A DNA stretch of 64,000 bases from an uncultured Rhodospirillaceae bacterium (GTDB lineage Bacteria > Pseudomonadota > Alphaproteobacteria > Reyranellales > Reyranellaceae): positions 264,775 to 328,774 of the forward strand of contig CAMFGZ010000002.1 in NCBI GenBank assembly GCA_945952105.1. Direction: 5' to 3'. Under the pieces are notes generated by a model. It ran no database searches. It was not told the origin of the DNA and worked only from the letters and a program-made list of their open reading frames with translations. Shown piece by piece: positions 1-10,211 of this stretch (position 1 is its first letter; each line of letters begins with the position of its first letter). A program made the translations under genes and the position numbers.

Positions 1-754
1 CCTCGCCCAGCGTACGGGCCTGGGTGTCGCGCGCGTAACGCTCCTTCCACGGGTCCATCAGCTCGTTGCGGCCCTTCCAGACCACGCCGACGATGTCGGT
101 GACCCAGATGTTCTCGCGCGGCAGGCCGAGCTTCTCCAGCACGCCGAGACACGACAGCGCCGCGGCGCCCGCGCCCGAGACAACGAGCTTAACCTTTGCG
201 ATGTCCTTGCCGACCAGCGACAGCGCGTTCAGCAGCGCGGCGCCGACGATGATGGCGGTGCCATGCTGGTCGTCGTGGAACACCGGGATCTTCATCCGCT
301 CGCGCAGCTTCTGCTCGACGAAGAAGCACTCCGGCGCCTTGATGTCCTCGAGGTTGATGCCGCCGAAGGTCGGCTCCAGTGCGGCGACGATGTCGACCAG
401 CTTCTCCTGGTCGAGCTCGGCCACTTCGATGTCGAAGACGTCGATCCCGGCGAATTTCTTGAAGAGGACGCCCTTGCCTTCCATCACCGGCTTGGCGGCG
501 AGCGGCCCGATGGCGCCCAGCCCCAGCACGGCAGTGCCGTTGGTCACGACGGCGACCAGGTTGGCGCGGGCGGTGAGCTCGGCGGCCGTCCCCGGATCGC
601 GCACGATCTCATTGCAGGCAGCGGCGACGCCCGGCGAGTAGGCCAGCGACAGGTCGCGCTGGGTCGCCAGCGGCTTGGTCGGAACGACCTCGATTTTGCC
701 GGCGCGCGGCAGGCGGTGGTACCGGAGCGCGCTTTCGCTGAGTTCGTCCGCCAA
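1..754 (-). CDS. maeB: NADP-dependent malic enzyme, N-terminal part (truncated by window edge)
   Basis: Oxidatively decarboxylates malate to pyruvate in the cytoplasm, linking the TCA cycle with pyruvate and NADPH supply. Translating the reverse strand gives [12 protein letters not shown], then [15 protein letters not shown] and, further on, [12 protein letters not shown], all typical of the N-terminal catalytic half of the bacterial malic enzyme family. No stop occurs before position 1, so about 251 residues are visible and the rest lies outside, including any phosphotransacetylase-like C-terminal domain. I chose TTG at 752-754 as the start: GGGAG lies 7-8 bases upstream and the conserved N-terminus begins right after it, with no in-frame ATG nearby. 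The family call is secure; MaeB versus the short NAD type cannot be settled here. Confidence 0.88.
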   Translation of the reverse strand, partial: MADELSESALRYHRLPRAGKIEVVPTKPLATQRDLSLAYSPGVAAACNEIVRDPGTAAELTARANLVAVVTNGTAVLGLGAIGPLAAKPVMEGKGVLFKKFAGIDVFDIEVAELDQEKLVDIVAALEPTFGGINLEDIKAPECFFVEQKLRERMKIPVFHDDQHGTAIIVGAALLNALSLVGKDIAKVKLVVSGAGAAALSCLGVLEKLGLPRENIWVTDIVGVVWKGRNELMDPWKERYARDTQARTLGE

Positions 755-771
755 AGCTCGTCTCCCGCCTG

Positions 772-813
772 AAAAACAAAAGGGCCGCCAGTTGGATTTT
801 ACCAACAGGCGGC
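772..813 (-). terminator. Rho-independent terminator after tRNA-Leu
   Basis: On the reverse strand a 12-bp stem with one T-T mismatch (arms at 802-813 and 784-795, six-base loop) is followed by a T-rich tail at 772-781. It lies 36 bases downstream of the tRNA end, so it most likely ends the tRNA transcript. The malic enzyme start is only 18 bases further on. Confidence 0.75.
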
Positions 814-848
814 GACCTCTCGTCTACCTTTTCGTTTCGAACCGGCGA

Positions 849-933
849 TGGTGCGGCCAAGAAGACTCGAACTTCCACGCCTCGCGGCACTAGCACCTCA
901 AGCTAGCGCGTCTACCAATTCCGCCATGGCCGC
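849..933 (-). tRNA. tRNA-Leu (anticodon GAG)
   Basis: The reverse strand folds as a class II tRNA of 85 bases. The acceptor arm GCGGCCA (927-933) pairs with TGGCCGC (853-859), followed by discriminator A and an encoded CCA (849-851). The D-arm has AATTGGTAGA. The anticodon stem CTAGC/GCTAG encloses the loop TTGAGGT, giving anticodon GAG for CUC/CUU leucine codons. A variable arm and a T-arm with GTTCGAGTC complete it. All parts are intact. Confidence 0.95.
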
Positions 934-1022
934 GCCGGTTCGATGGCGCGGGGGATACCAAATCGCCTCCCCAGTGGCAAGGCGGGCTTGCACGAAGACC
1001 CGGAAGTGCCGATTTTGCCGCC

Positions 1023-1709
1023 ATGAACAGGCCCGAATGGCGCATCGCCGACAGCGCCGTCCCGTACGACGAGGCACTTGCCGCCATGGAGGCGCGCGTT
1101 GCGGACATCCGCGCCGGCCGTGCGGGCGAAATGATCTGGCTGCTGGAACATCCCCCGCTCTACACCGCCGGCACCAGCGCCCGCGCCCAGGACCTGCTCG
1201 AACCGGCGCGTTTTCCGGTCCATGTCGCCGGTCGCGGCGGGCAGTACACCTATCACGGCCCAGGCCAGCGCGTGGCCTATGCGATGCTCGACCTCAGGGC
1301 CCGCCGCCAGGACGTGCGCCGCTATGTCTCCGACCTCGAGGAATGGACCATCCGGACGCTCGGCCGCTTCAACGTGAAGGCCGAACGACGCGAGGGGCGC
1401 GTCGGCGTGTGGGTCGTGCGGCCCGACAAGCCGCCTTTGCCGGACGGCACACCACGCGAGGACAAGATCGCCGCCATCGGCGTGCGCATCCGCCACTGGG
1501 TGGCCTTCCACGGCATCTCCATCAACGTGGAGCCCGACCTTTCGCACTATGCGGGAATCGTTCCCTGCGGCATCGCCGACCACGGCGTCACCTCGCTGGT
1601 CGATCTCGGCCTGCCGGTCACGCTGGCCGACCTTGATGCAGCGCTTGCCGAGACTTTTGAGGAAGTGTTCGGCGCTAAGACCGAGGCTCTTCTTCCCATG
1701 GCCCTTTGA
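1023..1709 (+). CDS. lipB: Lipoyl(octanoyl) transferase LipB
   Basis: Transfers octanoate from acyl carrier protein to the lipoyl domains of pyruvate, 2-oxoglutarate and branched-chain dehydrogenase complexes and the glycine cleavage H protein. The 228-residue length is normal. Visible signatures are [12 protein letters not shown] (71-82), the catalytic lysine in [10 protein letters not shown] (Lys148) and the catalytic cysteine in VPCGI (Cys182), which together form the family's Cys/Lys dyad. It stands alone on the plus strand. Its 3' end overlaps the convergent toxin gene by 35 bases. Confidence 0.96.
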   Translation: MNRPEWRIADSAVPYDEALAAMEARVADIRAGRAGEMIWLLEHPPLYTAGTSARAQDLLEPARFPVHVAGRGGQYTYHGPGQRVAYAMLDLRARRQDVRRYVSDLEEWTIRTLGRFNVKAERREGRVGVWVVRPDKPPLPDGTPREDKIAAIGVRIRHWVAFHGISINVEPDLSHYAGIVPCGIADHGVTSLVDLGLPVTLADLDAALAETFEEVFGAKTEALLPMAL

Positions 1710-2001
1710 GCAGCGCCTCCAGGTCGCGCGCGACATGCACGATGCGCACGATCTGAACGGCGCCACGGGCCACGAAGTAGAGGATCACATACGATTCGAA
1801 GCCCGAAACCGGCCGGGCGCGCAGGCCTCTGACGATGCCGTCGAACCGGGGTGAGCCGATTCGTGGATGGCGCCGCAGGACTCCGAACGCTTGTTCGACC
1901 TTGTCCAGAAAACGGTAGGCAGCGCGAGTATTGCGCTCGGCAATGTAGGCGGCGTGCTCGTCGATGTCCTCGACCGCCCGTCGCCGCTGAACCAGCTTCA
2001 C
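1675..2001 (-). CDS. RelE/ParE-family toxin of a type II toxin-antitoxin pair
   Basis: Small basic protein of 108 residues with the RelE/ParE layout: an N-terminal helical pair ([13 protein letters not shown]), a middle PRIGSPR, then beta strands [10 protein letters not shown] and [12 protein letters not shown]. Such toxins act on gyrase (ParE) or ribosome-bound mRNA (RelE); the target cannot be read from sequence, though the antitoxin type favours ParE. I place the start at GTG 1999-2001, which overlaps the antitoxin stop as GTGA, the usual coupled arrangement. An upstream in-frame ATG at 2052 would put 17 extra residues inside the antitoxin gene. The gene ends inside lipB on the other strand. 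Confidence 0.82.
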   Translation of the reverse strand: MKLVQRRRAVEDIDEHAAYIAERNTRAAYRFLDKVEQAFGVLRRHPRIGSPRFDGIVRGLRARPVSGFESYVILYFVARGAVQIVRIVHVARDLEALLKGPWEEEPRS

Positions 2002-2255
2002 GAGCGTCTTTTCGCGATCGTCCGTCGCAGGTTTTCGCGCCGCCTCCGCCAAAAGACAGGGTCATCGGGTTCGACAGGGCTTTCCAGCCCCTCGCGAACC
2101 AACTCGGCCAGCCGCTGCTCGGCGCTGCGCTGCTGATCCTTCCGAATCAAGTCGCGGACATACTCGCTCGAAGAGGCATAGCGTCCTGCCGCGATCTCCC
2201 GGTCGATATGTGCCTTGAGTTCCGGCGAGATCGCCACATTCATGGTGGTAGCCAT
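1998..2255 (-). CDS. ParD-like antitoxin (ribbon-helix-helix, CC2985 family)
   Basis: 85 residues. The N-terminus MNVAISPELKAHIDREIAAG followed by YASSSEYVRDLIRK is the ribbon-helix-helix DNA-binding fold of ParD-type antitoxins. The charged C-terminus (FWRRRRENLRRT) would wrap the toxin. It precedes the toxin and shares a four-base overlap with it, so the two are translationally coupled. A perfect inverted repeat overlaps its promoter, fitting autorepression by the antitoxin or the complex. Start choice is between ATG 2255 and ATG 2243; the family usually begins close to the second. Confidence 0.85.
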   Translation of the reverse strand: MATTMNVAISPELKAHIDREIAAGRYASSSEYVRDLIRKDQQRSAEQRLAELVREGLESPVEPDDPVFWRRRRENLRRTIAKRRS

Positions 2256-2261
2256 CTGGGC

Positions 2262-2292
2262 AACATAGGATGATTGGCAATATTTGCCAATC
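2262..2292 (-). promoter_or_regulatory. Promoter and operator of the toxin-antitoxin operon
   Basis: A perfect 9-bp inverted repeat, GATTGGCAA-TAT-TTGCCAATC, covers 2272-2292. On the reverse strand it contains a -35-like TTGGCA (2285-2290), with a -10-like TATGTT (2262-2267) 17 bases away. The repeat therefore sits over the -35 box, where antitoxin binding would block transcription. The antitoxin ATG is seven bases beyond the -10 box. Confidence 0.72.
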
Positions 2293-2300
2293 GTGCCGGT

Positions 2301-2582
2301 TCAGGCCGTCGGCAGCCGCGTAAATCCCGACGGCAGGATGTCGAGATCGACCGGCTCGACGTCCACGGCATCGACTTTCGCCATCTTCGGCCCGCGGCGG
2401 CAGGCTTCGATCATCTTGCCGACCGCCGCATCGTCGCCGACGACCAGCGCCTCGACCGAGCCGTCCACACGGTTTCGCACCCAGCCCTTCAGCCCGAGCC
2501 TCTGCGCGGTGGCCATCGCCCAGTCGCGATAGCCCACGCCCTGGACGCGGCCGGTGATGCCGAGGCGCGCCTGCAACGCCAT
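2301..2582 (-). CDS. acyP: Acylphosphatase
   Basis: Hydrolyses carboxyl-phosphate bonds of small acyl phosphates. The 93-residue length is typical. The phosphate-binding loop GRVQGVGYR occupies residues 11-19 with the catalytic Arg19, and the catalytic Asn is Asn37 in WVRNRVDG. It begins four bases after the stop of the acyl-CoA carboxylase alpha gene and is the last gene of that leftward operon. The physiological substrate is unknown, as for most bacterial members. Confidence 0.93.
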   Translation of the reverse strand: MALQARLGITGRVQGVGYRDWAMATAQRLGLKGWVRNRVDGSVEALVVGDDAAVGKMIEACRRGPKMAKVDAVDVEPVDLDILPSGFTRLPTA

Positions 2583-2586
2583 GCGC

Positions 2587-4662
<2,076 letters not shown>

Positions 4663-4664
4663 GC

Positions 4665-4883
4665 TCACATTCCTTCTTTTCTGCGATCGAAGAAGCCCTT
4701 GGCCCACAGCGAGTGGGCGGCGATCAGGGGCAACCAGACGATGAGGACCCACAGCCACCACGGATACTGACGGCTCACGATGAAATTCAACGGGATGATC
4801 ACGAGCAGCGTCAGGAGCCCAGCGATCTGGTGCTTGCGCACGATCCGGCTGCGCCTCATGCGCTCCTCGGGAGAGAGATGCAC
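4665..4883 (-). CDS. Two-helix inner membrane protein (2TM-domain like)
   Basis: 72 residues. A basic N-terminus (MRRSRIVRKH) is followed by two hydrophobic segments, about residues 20-36 (IAGLLTLLVIIPLNFIV) and 42-58 (WWLWVLIVWLPLIAAHS), then the cytoplasmic-looking tail KGFFDRRKEG. This matches the small 2TM-domain proteins found as single genes in many bacteria; no function is known. It sits between the two carboxylase subunit genes with 10- and 2-base gaps, so it is clearly co-transcribed with them. Whether it anchors or regulates the carboxylase is open. Confidence 0.8.
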   Translation of the reverse strand: MHLSPEERMRRSRIVRKHQIAGLLTLLVIIPLNFIVSRQYPWWLWVLIVWLPLIAAHSLWAKGFFDRRKEGM

Positions 4884-4893
4884 GTCGTTCCGC

Positions 4894-6426
4894 TCACAGA
4901 GGAACGTTGCCGTGCTTGCGCCACGGGTTCTCGAGCTTCTTGGTCTCGAGCGTGGCCAGCGCCTTGCAGATGCGGCGGCGCGTGCCGTGCGGCATGATCA
5001 CGTCGTCGATGAAGCCGCGATTGGCCGCCACGAACGGATTGGCGAACTTCTCGCGATACTCCTCGGTGCGCGCCGCGATCTTCTTGGCGTCGCCGATGTC
5101 GGAGCGGAAAATGATCTCCACCGCGCCCTTGGCGCCCATCACCGCGATCTCGGCGCCCGGCCAGGCATAGTTCACGTCGCCGCGCAGGTGCTTCGAGGCC
5201 ATGACGTCGTAGGCGCCGCCATAGGCCTTGCGGGTGATCACCGTCACCTTCGGCACCGTGGCCTCGGCATAGGCGTAGAGCAGCTTGGCGCCATGCTTGA
5301 TGATGCCGCCATATTCCTGCGTCGTGCCCGGCAGGAAGCCCGGCACGTCGACGAAGGTCACGATCGGGATGTTGAAGGCATCGCAGAAGCGCACGAAGCG
5401 CGCCGCCTTGCGCGAGCTGTCGATGTCGAGGCAGCCGGCCAGCACCATCGGCTGGTTGGCGACGAAGCCCACCGAGCGCCCGGCCATGCGGCCGAAACCC
5501 ACCACCATGTTGGCGGCCCATTCGGGCGACAGTTCGAAGAAGTCGCCCTCGTCCACGACCTTCAGGATCAGCTCCTTGATGTCGTAGGGCTTGTTGGGAT
5601 TCTCCGGCACCAACGTGTCGAGCGAGAGGTCGTCGCGATCGATCGGGTCGAGCGTCGTGCGGACCGGCGCCTTCTCGCGGTTGTTCGACGGCAGGAAGTC
5701 GACGAAGCGGCGGAGCTGCAGCAGCGCCTCGATGTCGTTCTCGAAGGCGAGATCGGCCACGCCCGACTTCTGCGTATGCGTAAGCGCGCCGCCCAGCTCC
5801 TCCTGCGTCACCGTCTCGTGCGTGACGGTCTTCACCACGTCGGGACCGGTGACGAACATGTAGGAGCTGTCCTTCACCATGAAGATGAAGTCGGTCATCG
5901 CCGGCGAATAGACCGCGCCGCCGGCACAGGGACCCATTACCATGGAGATCTGCGGAATCACGCCCGAGGCCAGCACGTTCTTCTGGAAGACGTCGGCATA
6001 GCCTGCCAGCGAATCGACACCCTCCTGGATGCGCGCGCCTCCCGAGTCGTTGAGGCCAAGCACCGGAGCGCCGACCTTCATCGCCATGTCCATGACCTTG
6101 CAGATCTTGGCGGCGTGCATGCCGGACAATGCACCACCGAAGACCGTGAAATCCTGGCTGAAGACATAGACCAGGCGGCCGTTGATCGTGCCGTGGCCGG
6201 TGACCACGCCGTCACCCGGGATCTTCTGGTTCTCCATGCCGAAATCGATCGAACGATGCTCGACGAACATGTCGTATTCCTCGAACGAGCCCGGATCGAG
6301 CAGCGCATCGATGCGCTCGCGCGCCGTCAGCTTGCCCTTGGCGTGCTGCGCCTCGATACGGCGCTCGCCGCCGCCCAGACGCGCCGCGGCCCGCCTGCGC
6401 TCGAGTTCTTCCAACATTTTCTGCAT
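4894..6426 (-). CDS. pccB: Propionyl-CoA (acyl-CoA) carboxylase, beta subunit
   Basis: Carboxyltransferase half of the biotin-dependent acyl-CoA carboxylase, moving carboxyl groups from carboxybiotin to propionyl-CoA. The 510-residue length is usual. Both crotonase-like halves are visible: the N-terminal half with [20 protein letters not shown] and [12 protein letters not shown], the C-terminal half with [11 protein letters not shown] and [14 protein letters not shown] 6424-6426 has GGAG six bases upstream; a TTG one codon earlier is less likely. It is the first carboxylase gene of the operon, followed by the 2TM gene and pccA. Confidence 0.94.
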   Translation of the reverse strand: MQKMLEELERRRAAARLGGGERRIEAQHAKGKLTARERIDALLDPGSFEEYDMFVEHRSIDFGMENQKIPGDGVVTGHGTINGRLVYVFSQDFTVFGGALSGMHAAKICKVMDMAMKVGAPVLGLNDSGGARIQEGVDSLAGYADVFQKNVLASGVIPQISMVMGPCAGGAVYSPAMTDFIFMVKDSSYMFVTGPDVVKTVTHETVTQEELGGALTHTQKSGVADLAFENDIEALLQLRRFVDFLPSNNREKAPVRTTLDPIDRDDLSLDTLVPENPNKPYDIKELILKVVDEGDFFELSPEWAANMVVGFGRMAGRSVGFVANQPMVLAGCLDIDSSRKAARFVRFCDAFNIPIVTFVDVPGFLPGTTQEYGGIIKHGAKLLYAYAEATVPKVTVITRKAYGGAYDVMASKHLRGDVNYAWPGAEIAVMGAKGAVEIIFRSDIGDAKKIAARTEEYREKFANPFVAANRGFIDDVIMPHGTRRRICKALATLETKKLENPWRKHGNVPL

Positions 6427-6476
6427 CAATATCTCCGGCCTTCGGGATCAGTTTTCGGCCAATAACGCCATCACGT

Positions 6477-7349
6477 CTAGCGGAGGAATCGTCTCTCGTT
6501 ATCCTTCACCGTTCCCATCCCCTGCAAATCGAAGACCTCGTCGACGGTTGCGATGCTGCCCTCGACACCATGGATGCCGCCGTCCTTGCGGATCTGGGCG
6601 AAGGTCTTTCGCATCGCACCGACCGCGGCGCGGATCGCATGGTTGCCCCAGATCAGCAGCCCGACCTTCTTGAGCTCCTTCACCCGCGCCACCGTCATCT
6701 GCGGATAGGCGGTCGGCACCAGGGCGATCGGCACCCCGCCGTCCCACGCCTTGATGAAGGCCTCGATCTCGTCCGGCGTCTTCTGCTTGGAATGGACGAG
6801 GATCAGGTCGGCGCCCGCCGCCTCGTAGGCCCGCGCCCGCTTCAACGCCTCCTCCTGTCCGAGGCCCGCGATCAGGGCCTCGGTGCGCGCCACGACGACA
6901 AGATCCGGATCGCGACGGGCCGCACGCGCCGCTTCGATCTTGCCCTGGAACTCCTCGATGCGGACCATGTCCTGCCGGCCGCCGGCGATCAGGCTGGTGA
7001 CCTTGGGGAAGCTCTTGTCCTCCATCACGATCGCAGCCACGCCGGCGCGCTCGTACTGTTCCACGGCATAGAGGACGTTGATGGCGTTGCCGAAGCCGGT
7101 GTCGATGTCGGCCACCACAGGGAGGCCCGAACGATCGGCCATTGCCCGCGTCATGTCGAGATGCTGGGTCATGGATACGACGCTGACGTCCGGCACGCCG
7201 TACATCGCGGAAAGCTCGAAGCCCGATGCCCAGATCGCATCGAAGCCGGCCTCCGCCGCGAGCATCGCCGACAGCGGGCTGTGCGCCGCCATCGCCTCGG
7301 CGACTCCCTTTTCCGCCATCACCTTCCGAAGCCTGGTGCCCGCTCCCAT
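6477..7349 (-). CDS. Phosphonopyruvate hydrolase-like enzyme (isocitrate lyase/PEP mutase superfamily)
   Basis: TIM-barrel enzyme of 290 residues acting on 2-oxo acids or phosphonates. The Mg2+ site appears as ADIDTGFGNAIN (80-91), and the gating loop as MEDKSFPKVTSL (109-120), close to the EDKxFPKxTS loop of phosphonopyruvate hydrolase rather than the KKCGH loop of isocitrate lyase. The rest (GSGFELSA-like start, HSKQKTPDEI, LVPTAYPQMT, YGNHAIRAAVGA-like WGNHAIRAAVGA) also resembles that enzyme. Phosphonopyruvate hydrolase splits phosphonopyruvate to pyruvate and phosphate. Alternatives are PEP mutase or oxaloacetate decarboxylase. No phosphonate genes flank it; it lies between the ATP12 gene (9-base gap) and pccB. 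Confidence 0.72.
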   Translation of the reverse strand: MGAGTRLRKVMAEKGVAEAMAAHSPLSAMLAAEAGFDAIWASGFELSAMYGVPDVSVVSMTQHLDMTRAMADRSGLPVVADIDTGFGNAINVLYAVEQYERAGVAAIVMEDKSFPKVTSLIAGGRQDMVRIEEFQGKIEAARAARRDPDLVVVARTEALIAGLGQEEALKRARAYEAAGADLILVHSKQKTPDEIEAFIKAWDGGVPIALVPTAYPQMTVARVKELKKVGLLIWGNHAIRAAVGAMRKTFAQIRKDGGIHGVEGSIATVDEVFDLQGMGTVKDNERRFLR

Positions 7350-7358
7350 AACTCCCCC

Positions 7359-8075
7359 TCAGCCGCGCAGACGCGCGTTTTCCAGCAATGAAAGAAAGCG
7401 CGCAGCCGCCTCGATATCCCGCCGCACGCCCTCGCGCTGCTTTTCGGCGGTCGGATCGTCGCCCCAGCGATCGATCTGGTAAAGCTCGTCGGTCTGCGCG
7501 GCCGTAAAGGCCTCCGCCGCATCGAGACGACCGTCCGACACGGCCAGGGCGATCACCACCGATCCCGCCGCGTGGGTGAGATTGTACAGCGCCGAAAGTG
7601 CCAGATCGCCATGCGCGGCCACCGCCTCATGGAGCCTCGCTTTTGCGTCCTGCGGCTGTTCGACGAAGCCGATCCCTTCGGCCGTCACCAGACGTGCGCC
7701 ATGACGGTCGGCGGCCCATTCGAGCAACGGCTGCCAGCGATCCTGCTGCAACCTCACCAGGCTCTCCGGCGCGCTGGCCCGATAGCAGAGCAGGTCGGAG
7801 CCGGCATACTTCGCAGTGTCGCCGATCACCTCGTCCCGCCGTGAAACCACGCGGTCGAGGCCGGTCGCCGCCAGGCGCGTGAGCGGCAGGTGCGCGGCGT
7901 TGATCTCCGCCTTTTCGGGTACGCCGGCCCATTCGGCCGCGATGGCTTCCGCGAGCGCCTGCGTCGGCACCACCAGCGTCGCCTTGGCAGGCGTCCGCAT
8001 CGGCTTGCCATCCAGCAGCACGAGAAAGCCGCCCTCGCCCGCCGCAACAGCCGTGTCTTTGTAGAACCGCTTCAT
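7359..8075 (-). CDS. ATP12-family F1-ATPase assembly chaperone
   Basis: Bacterial homologue of mitochondrial Atp12, which holds the F1 alpha subunit during ATP synthase assembly. 238 residues with the family pattern: N-terminal FYKDTAV and FLVLLDGKPMRTPAKATLVVP, then AIAAEWAGV, the central DLLCYRASAPESLVRLQQDRWQPLLEWA, and C-terminal DELYQIDRWGDD. The gene is characteristic of Alphaproteobacteria and mitochondria and often lies near an RluC-type gene, as here. It is the first of the leftward run that continues into the phosphonopyruvate hydrolase-like gene nine bases later. Confidence 0.93.
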   Translation of the reverse strand: MKRFYKDTAVAAGEGGFLVLLDGKPMRTPAKATLVVPTQALAEAIAAEWAGVPEKAEINAAHLPLTRLAATGLDRVVSRRDEVIGDTAKYAGSDLLCYRASAPESLVRLQQDRWQPLLEWAADRHGARLVTAEGIGFVEQPQDAKARLHEAVAAHGDLALSALYNLTHAAGSVVIALAVSDGRLDAAEAFTAAQTDELYQIDRWGDDPTAEKQREGVRRDIEAAARFLSLLENARLRG

Positions 8076-8173
8076 TCAGCTCCCGGACCAACCACGATGC
8101 GGAATCCGCGAACCGGCAGTCACATCGTCGCGTCGGGATTACACGCCGGGACGGCCGGACGACAAGGGCGGCC

Positions 8174-10195
8174 TTAGCGCTGCTGGCTGCGCTGGGGACC
8201 GGGAGTCTGCGCCGCCGGCCGCGACGCCCGCTGGCGGGCGTCGGAAGTCGGAACCGGCAACTGCGCCCTCAGGCCGGGCCGCAGCGCTTCCACGCGGGGT
8301 GCCAGGACCGCGCAGGCATTTGCGCCGGCCTGCCGTCCAGCCTGCGCCACCTGGGCGACCAGGCTGGGGATCGTGCCGCCGCCCACCAGCAGCTTGGACA
8401 GGTTGGGATCAAGACCGCTCGCCGTCTGTTTGCCCGCGCCGCCCTTGATGCGCATCGGCGTGGCGAGCGCGGCGTTCTGGTTGTCGCGCGCCTCGGGCGC
8501 CACGATGAATTCCCAGCCCTCGGTGCGCAGGTGGAAATAGCCGCCGCCAACCAGCACGCCGCGCGGCGTGTCGACGACGAGGCGCCGCAGGTTGGCGACG
8601 CCGCTGCTGACCTCGAAGCGCCCGGCGAGGCAGTTAAAGGGCACACCGGCATCGGTGCCGCCGAGGAGCCGCTGCGTCTCCGGCGGCCAGTTCGCGAGCT
8701 GGCTGTGCGGCCAGAATCCCTTGCCCATCGCGACATCGATCGAGCCGCTGGCCGAGTTCAGCGCATCGCGCGTCGTACGGCCGCTGCCGCGCAGGCGAAG
8801 ATCGACATCAGCCACGCCGTCGCGCAGGCCGAGATCAAGCCCAAGGAGCGTCGAGAGTTCGCCGAGCGCGACGCGATTGGCCGTCGCCGTCAGCGTGGTC
8901 TGGCCGAGGCGACCGGCCGGGTCATAGACGAGATCGACACCAGCGGAGCCACCGCCGACGGTCGCGGCCGCGCGGAAGGTGAAACGCGTCTCGCCCGAAA
9001 CCAGGGTCACCGACGCGTTCTGCATCTTCGCAGCGAGACCCACGACCTCGCCCAGACGCACCGTCACCGAAAGGGCGGAACGGCCGAGCCAGTTCGCCAC
9101 GAACGGCATCGTCGGAATGAGGCGCGGCGGCTGAACGGGCGCCTGCGAAGGGGGCGCCGCGACCACGGGCGGCGCCTTCAACTCCGAAACATCGAGCCGG
9201 CTGATGTCGGCATTCACCAGGATCGTGGGCGTGCCCTTGCGATCGACACGGAACAACGCCTCACCGGCCGCCTCGCTGGAGCCGACCTTCAGCGACGTGA
9301 CCTCGACCTTGAAGCCGTTGCGCTGCGTCGACGCCTTGCTGTTCATCGCATAGGGGCCACCCGACGGGACGGGCAGGCGGACATAGGGTCCGAACACCGA
9401 GACGTCGGGTCCCTCGGAATTGATCTGCAGTGAGGTGCCCTTGGCGTTGATGCTGCCCTTGATCGAGATCTTGCCGCCGCCGAAACCGCCCTGCAGGTCG
9501 ATGTTGCCCGGCAGGCCGGCCATCCAGCCGTTGAACGAGCCGGCGGTCCCCGCGAGGTCCATCGGCACGCCCTGCGCCACGCCGAACCGTCCATCGACCT
9601 GCAGGGTCTGGTTCGGCGCCTGCGCCTTCAGGGCGGCATTCGGTATTTCGACCACGACGGGCGGACGGCCCGTGCCCTCGGAAACGGTGAGGACGGAATC
9701 GCGGATCTCGACGGTACTGATCCACGGGAAGGCAGCCGTCGTACGCAGCCGGAGCGAGCGGTTGTCGCCGGGATGGGGACCGGACCCGTCGGGCGGCGGC
9801 AGCATCTCGAGGTTGGCGTCGCCAACCTCGTTTCGCTCGACCAGGATGTCGGCGCCCTCGAGCACGATGCGGCCGATCTTCACCTCGCCGAGGAACAGCG
9901 AGAACGGGTCGAGGAACAGCGTCAGTCGGCGCACGCGGGCCATGTCCGGCCGCGAGCCCCAGGAGGCGTTCGAGAGCGTCACGCCCTCCGCGACCATGGC
10001 CGGCTCGCTGCCGAGCCTGACGGTAAGCGGCACGCGAGCCGCCAGTTCCCGGCCCGTGACCTTGCGGACCTGCTCGGTCAATCGAGCCTGGTAGCGTGAG
10101 AGGTCCCGGGTGGCCGCCCAGACGACGCCGACGACGGCGGCGATCGGCACCGCCACCGCCGTGATCACCGCCACGCGCCTCCAGGGAATCCGCAT
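8174..10195 (-). CDS. AsmA-family protein
   Basis: 673-residue envelope protein with one N-terminal membrane helix (VAVITAVAVPIAAVVGVVWAA) and a long beta-rich periplasmic region. Family marks are the N-terminal LSNASWGSRPDMARVRRLTLFLD and the C-terminal AsmA_2 part (ATANRVALGELSTLL ... NCLAGRFEVSSGVANLRRLVVDTPRG). AsmA-like proteins are thought to influence lipid transport and outer membrane assembly. The C-terminus is low-complexity, rich in Pro, Gln and Ala. The likely start is ATG 10193-10195 (MRIPWRR), 16 bases after the RluC stop; an in-frame start at 10237 would overlap that gene. Confidence 0.85.
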   Translation of the reverse strand: MRIPWRRVAVITAVAVPIAAVVGVVWAATRDLSRYQARLTEQVRKVTGRELAARVPLTVRLGSEPAMVAEGVTLSNASWGSRPDMARVRRLTLFLDPFSLFLGEVKIGRIVLEGADILVERNEVGDANLEMLPPPDGSGPHPGDNRSLRLRTTAAFPWISTVEIRDSVLTVSEGTGRPPVVVEIPNAALKAQAPNQTLQVDGRFGVAQGVPMDLAGTAGSFNGWMAGLPGNIDLQGGFGGGKISIKGSINAKGTSLQINSEGPDVSVFGPYVRLPVPSGGPYAMNSKASTQRNGFKVEVTSLKVGSSEAAGEALFRVDRKGTPTILVNADISRLDVSELKAPPVVAAPPSQAPVQPPRLIPTMPFVANWLGRSALSVTVRLGEVVGLAAKMQNASVTLVSGETRFTFRAAATVGGGSAGVDLVYDPAGRLGQTTLTATANRVALGELSTLLGLDLGLRDGVADVDLRLRGSGRTTRDALNSASGSIDVAMGKGFWPHSQLANWPPETQRLLGGTDAGVPFNCLAGRFEVSSGVANLRRLVVDTPRGVLVGGGYFHLRTEGWEFIVAPEARDNQNAALATPMRIKGGAGKQTASGLDPNLSKLLVGGGTIPSLVAQVAQAGRQAGANACAVLAPRVEALRPGLRAQLPVPTSDARQRASRPAAQTPGPQRSQQR

Positions 10196-10211
10196 CCTGT
10201 TCGATTCTCGC

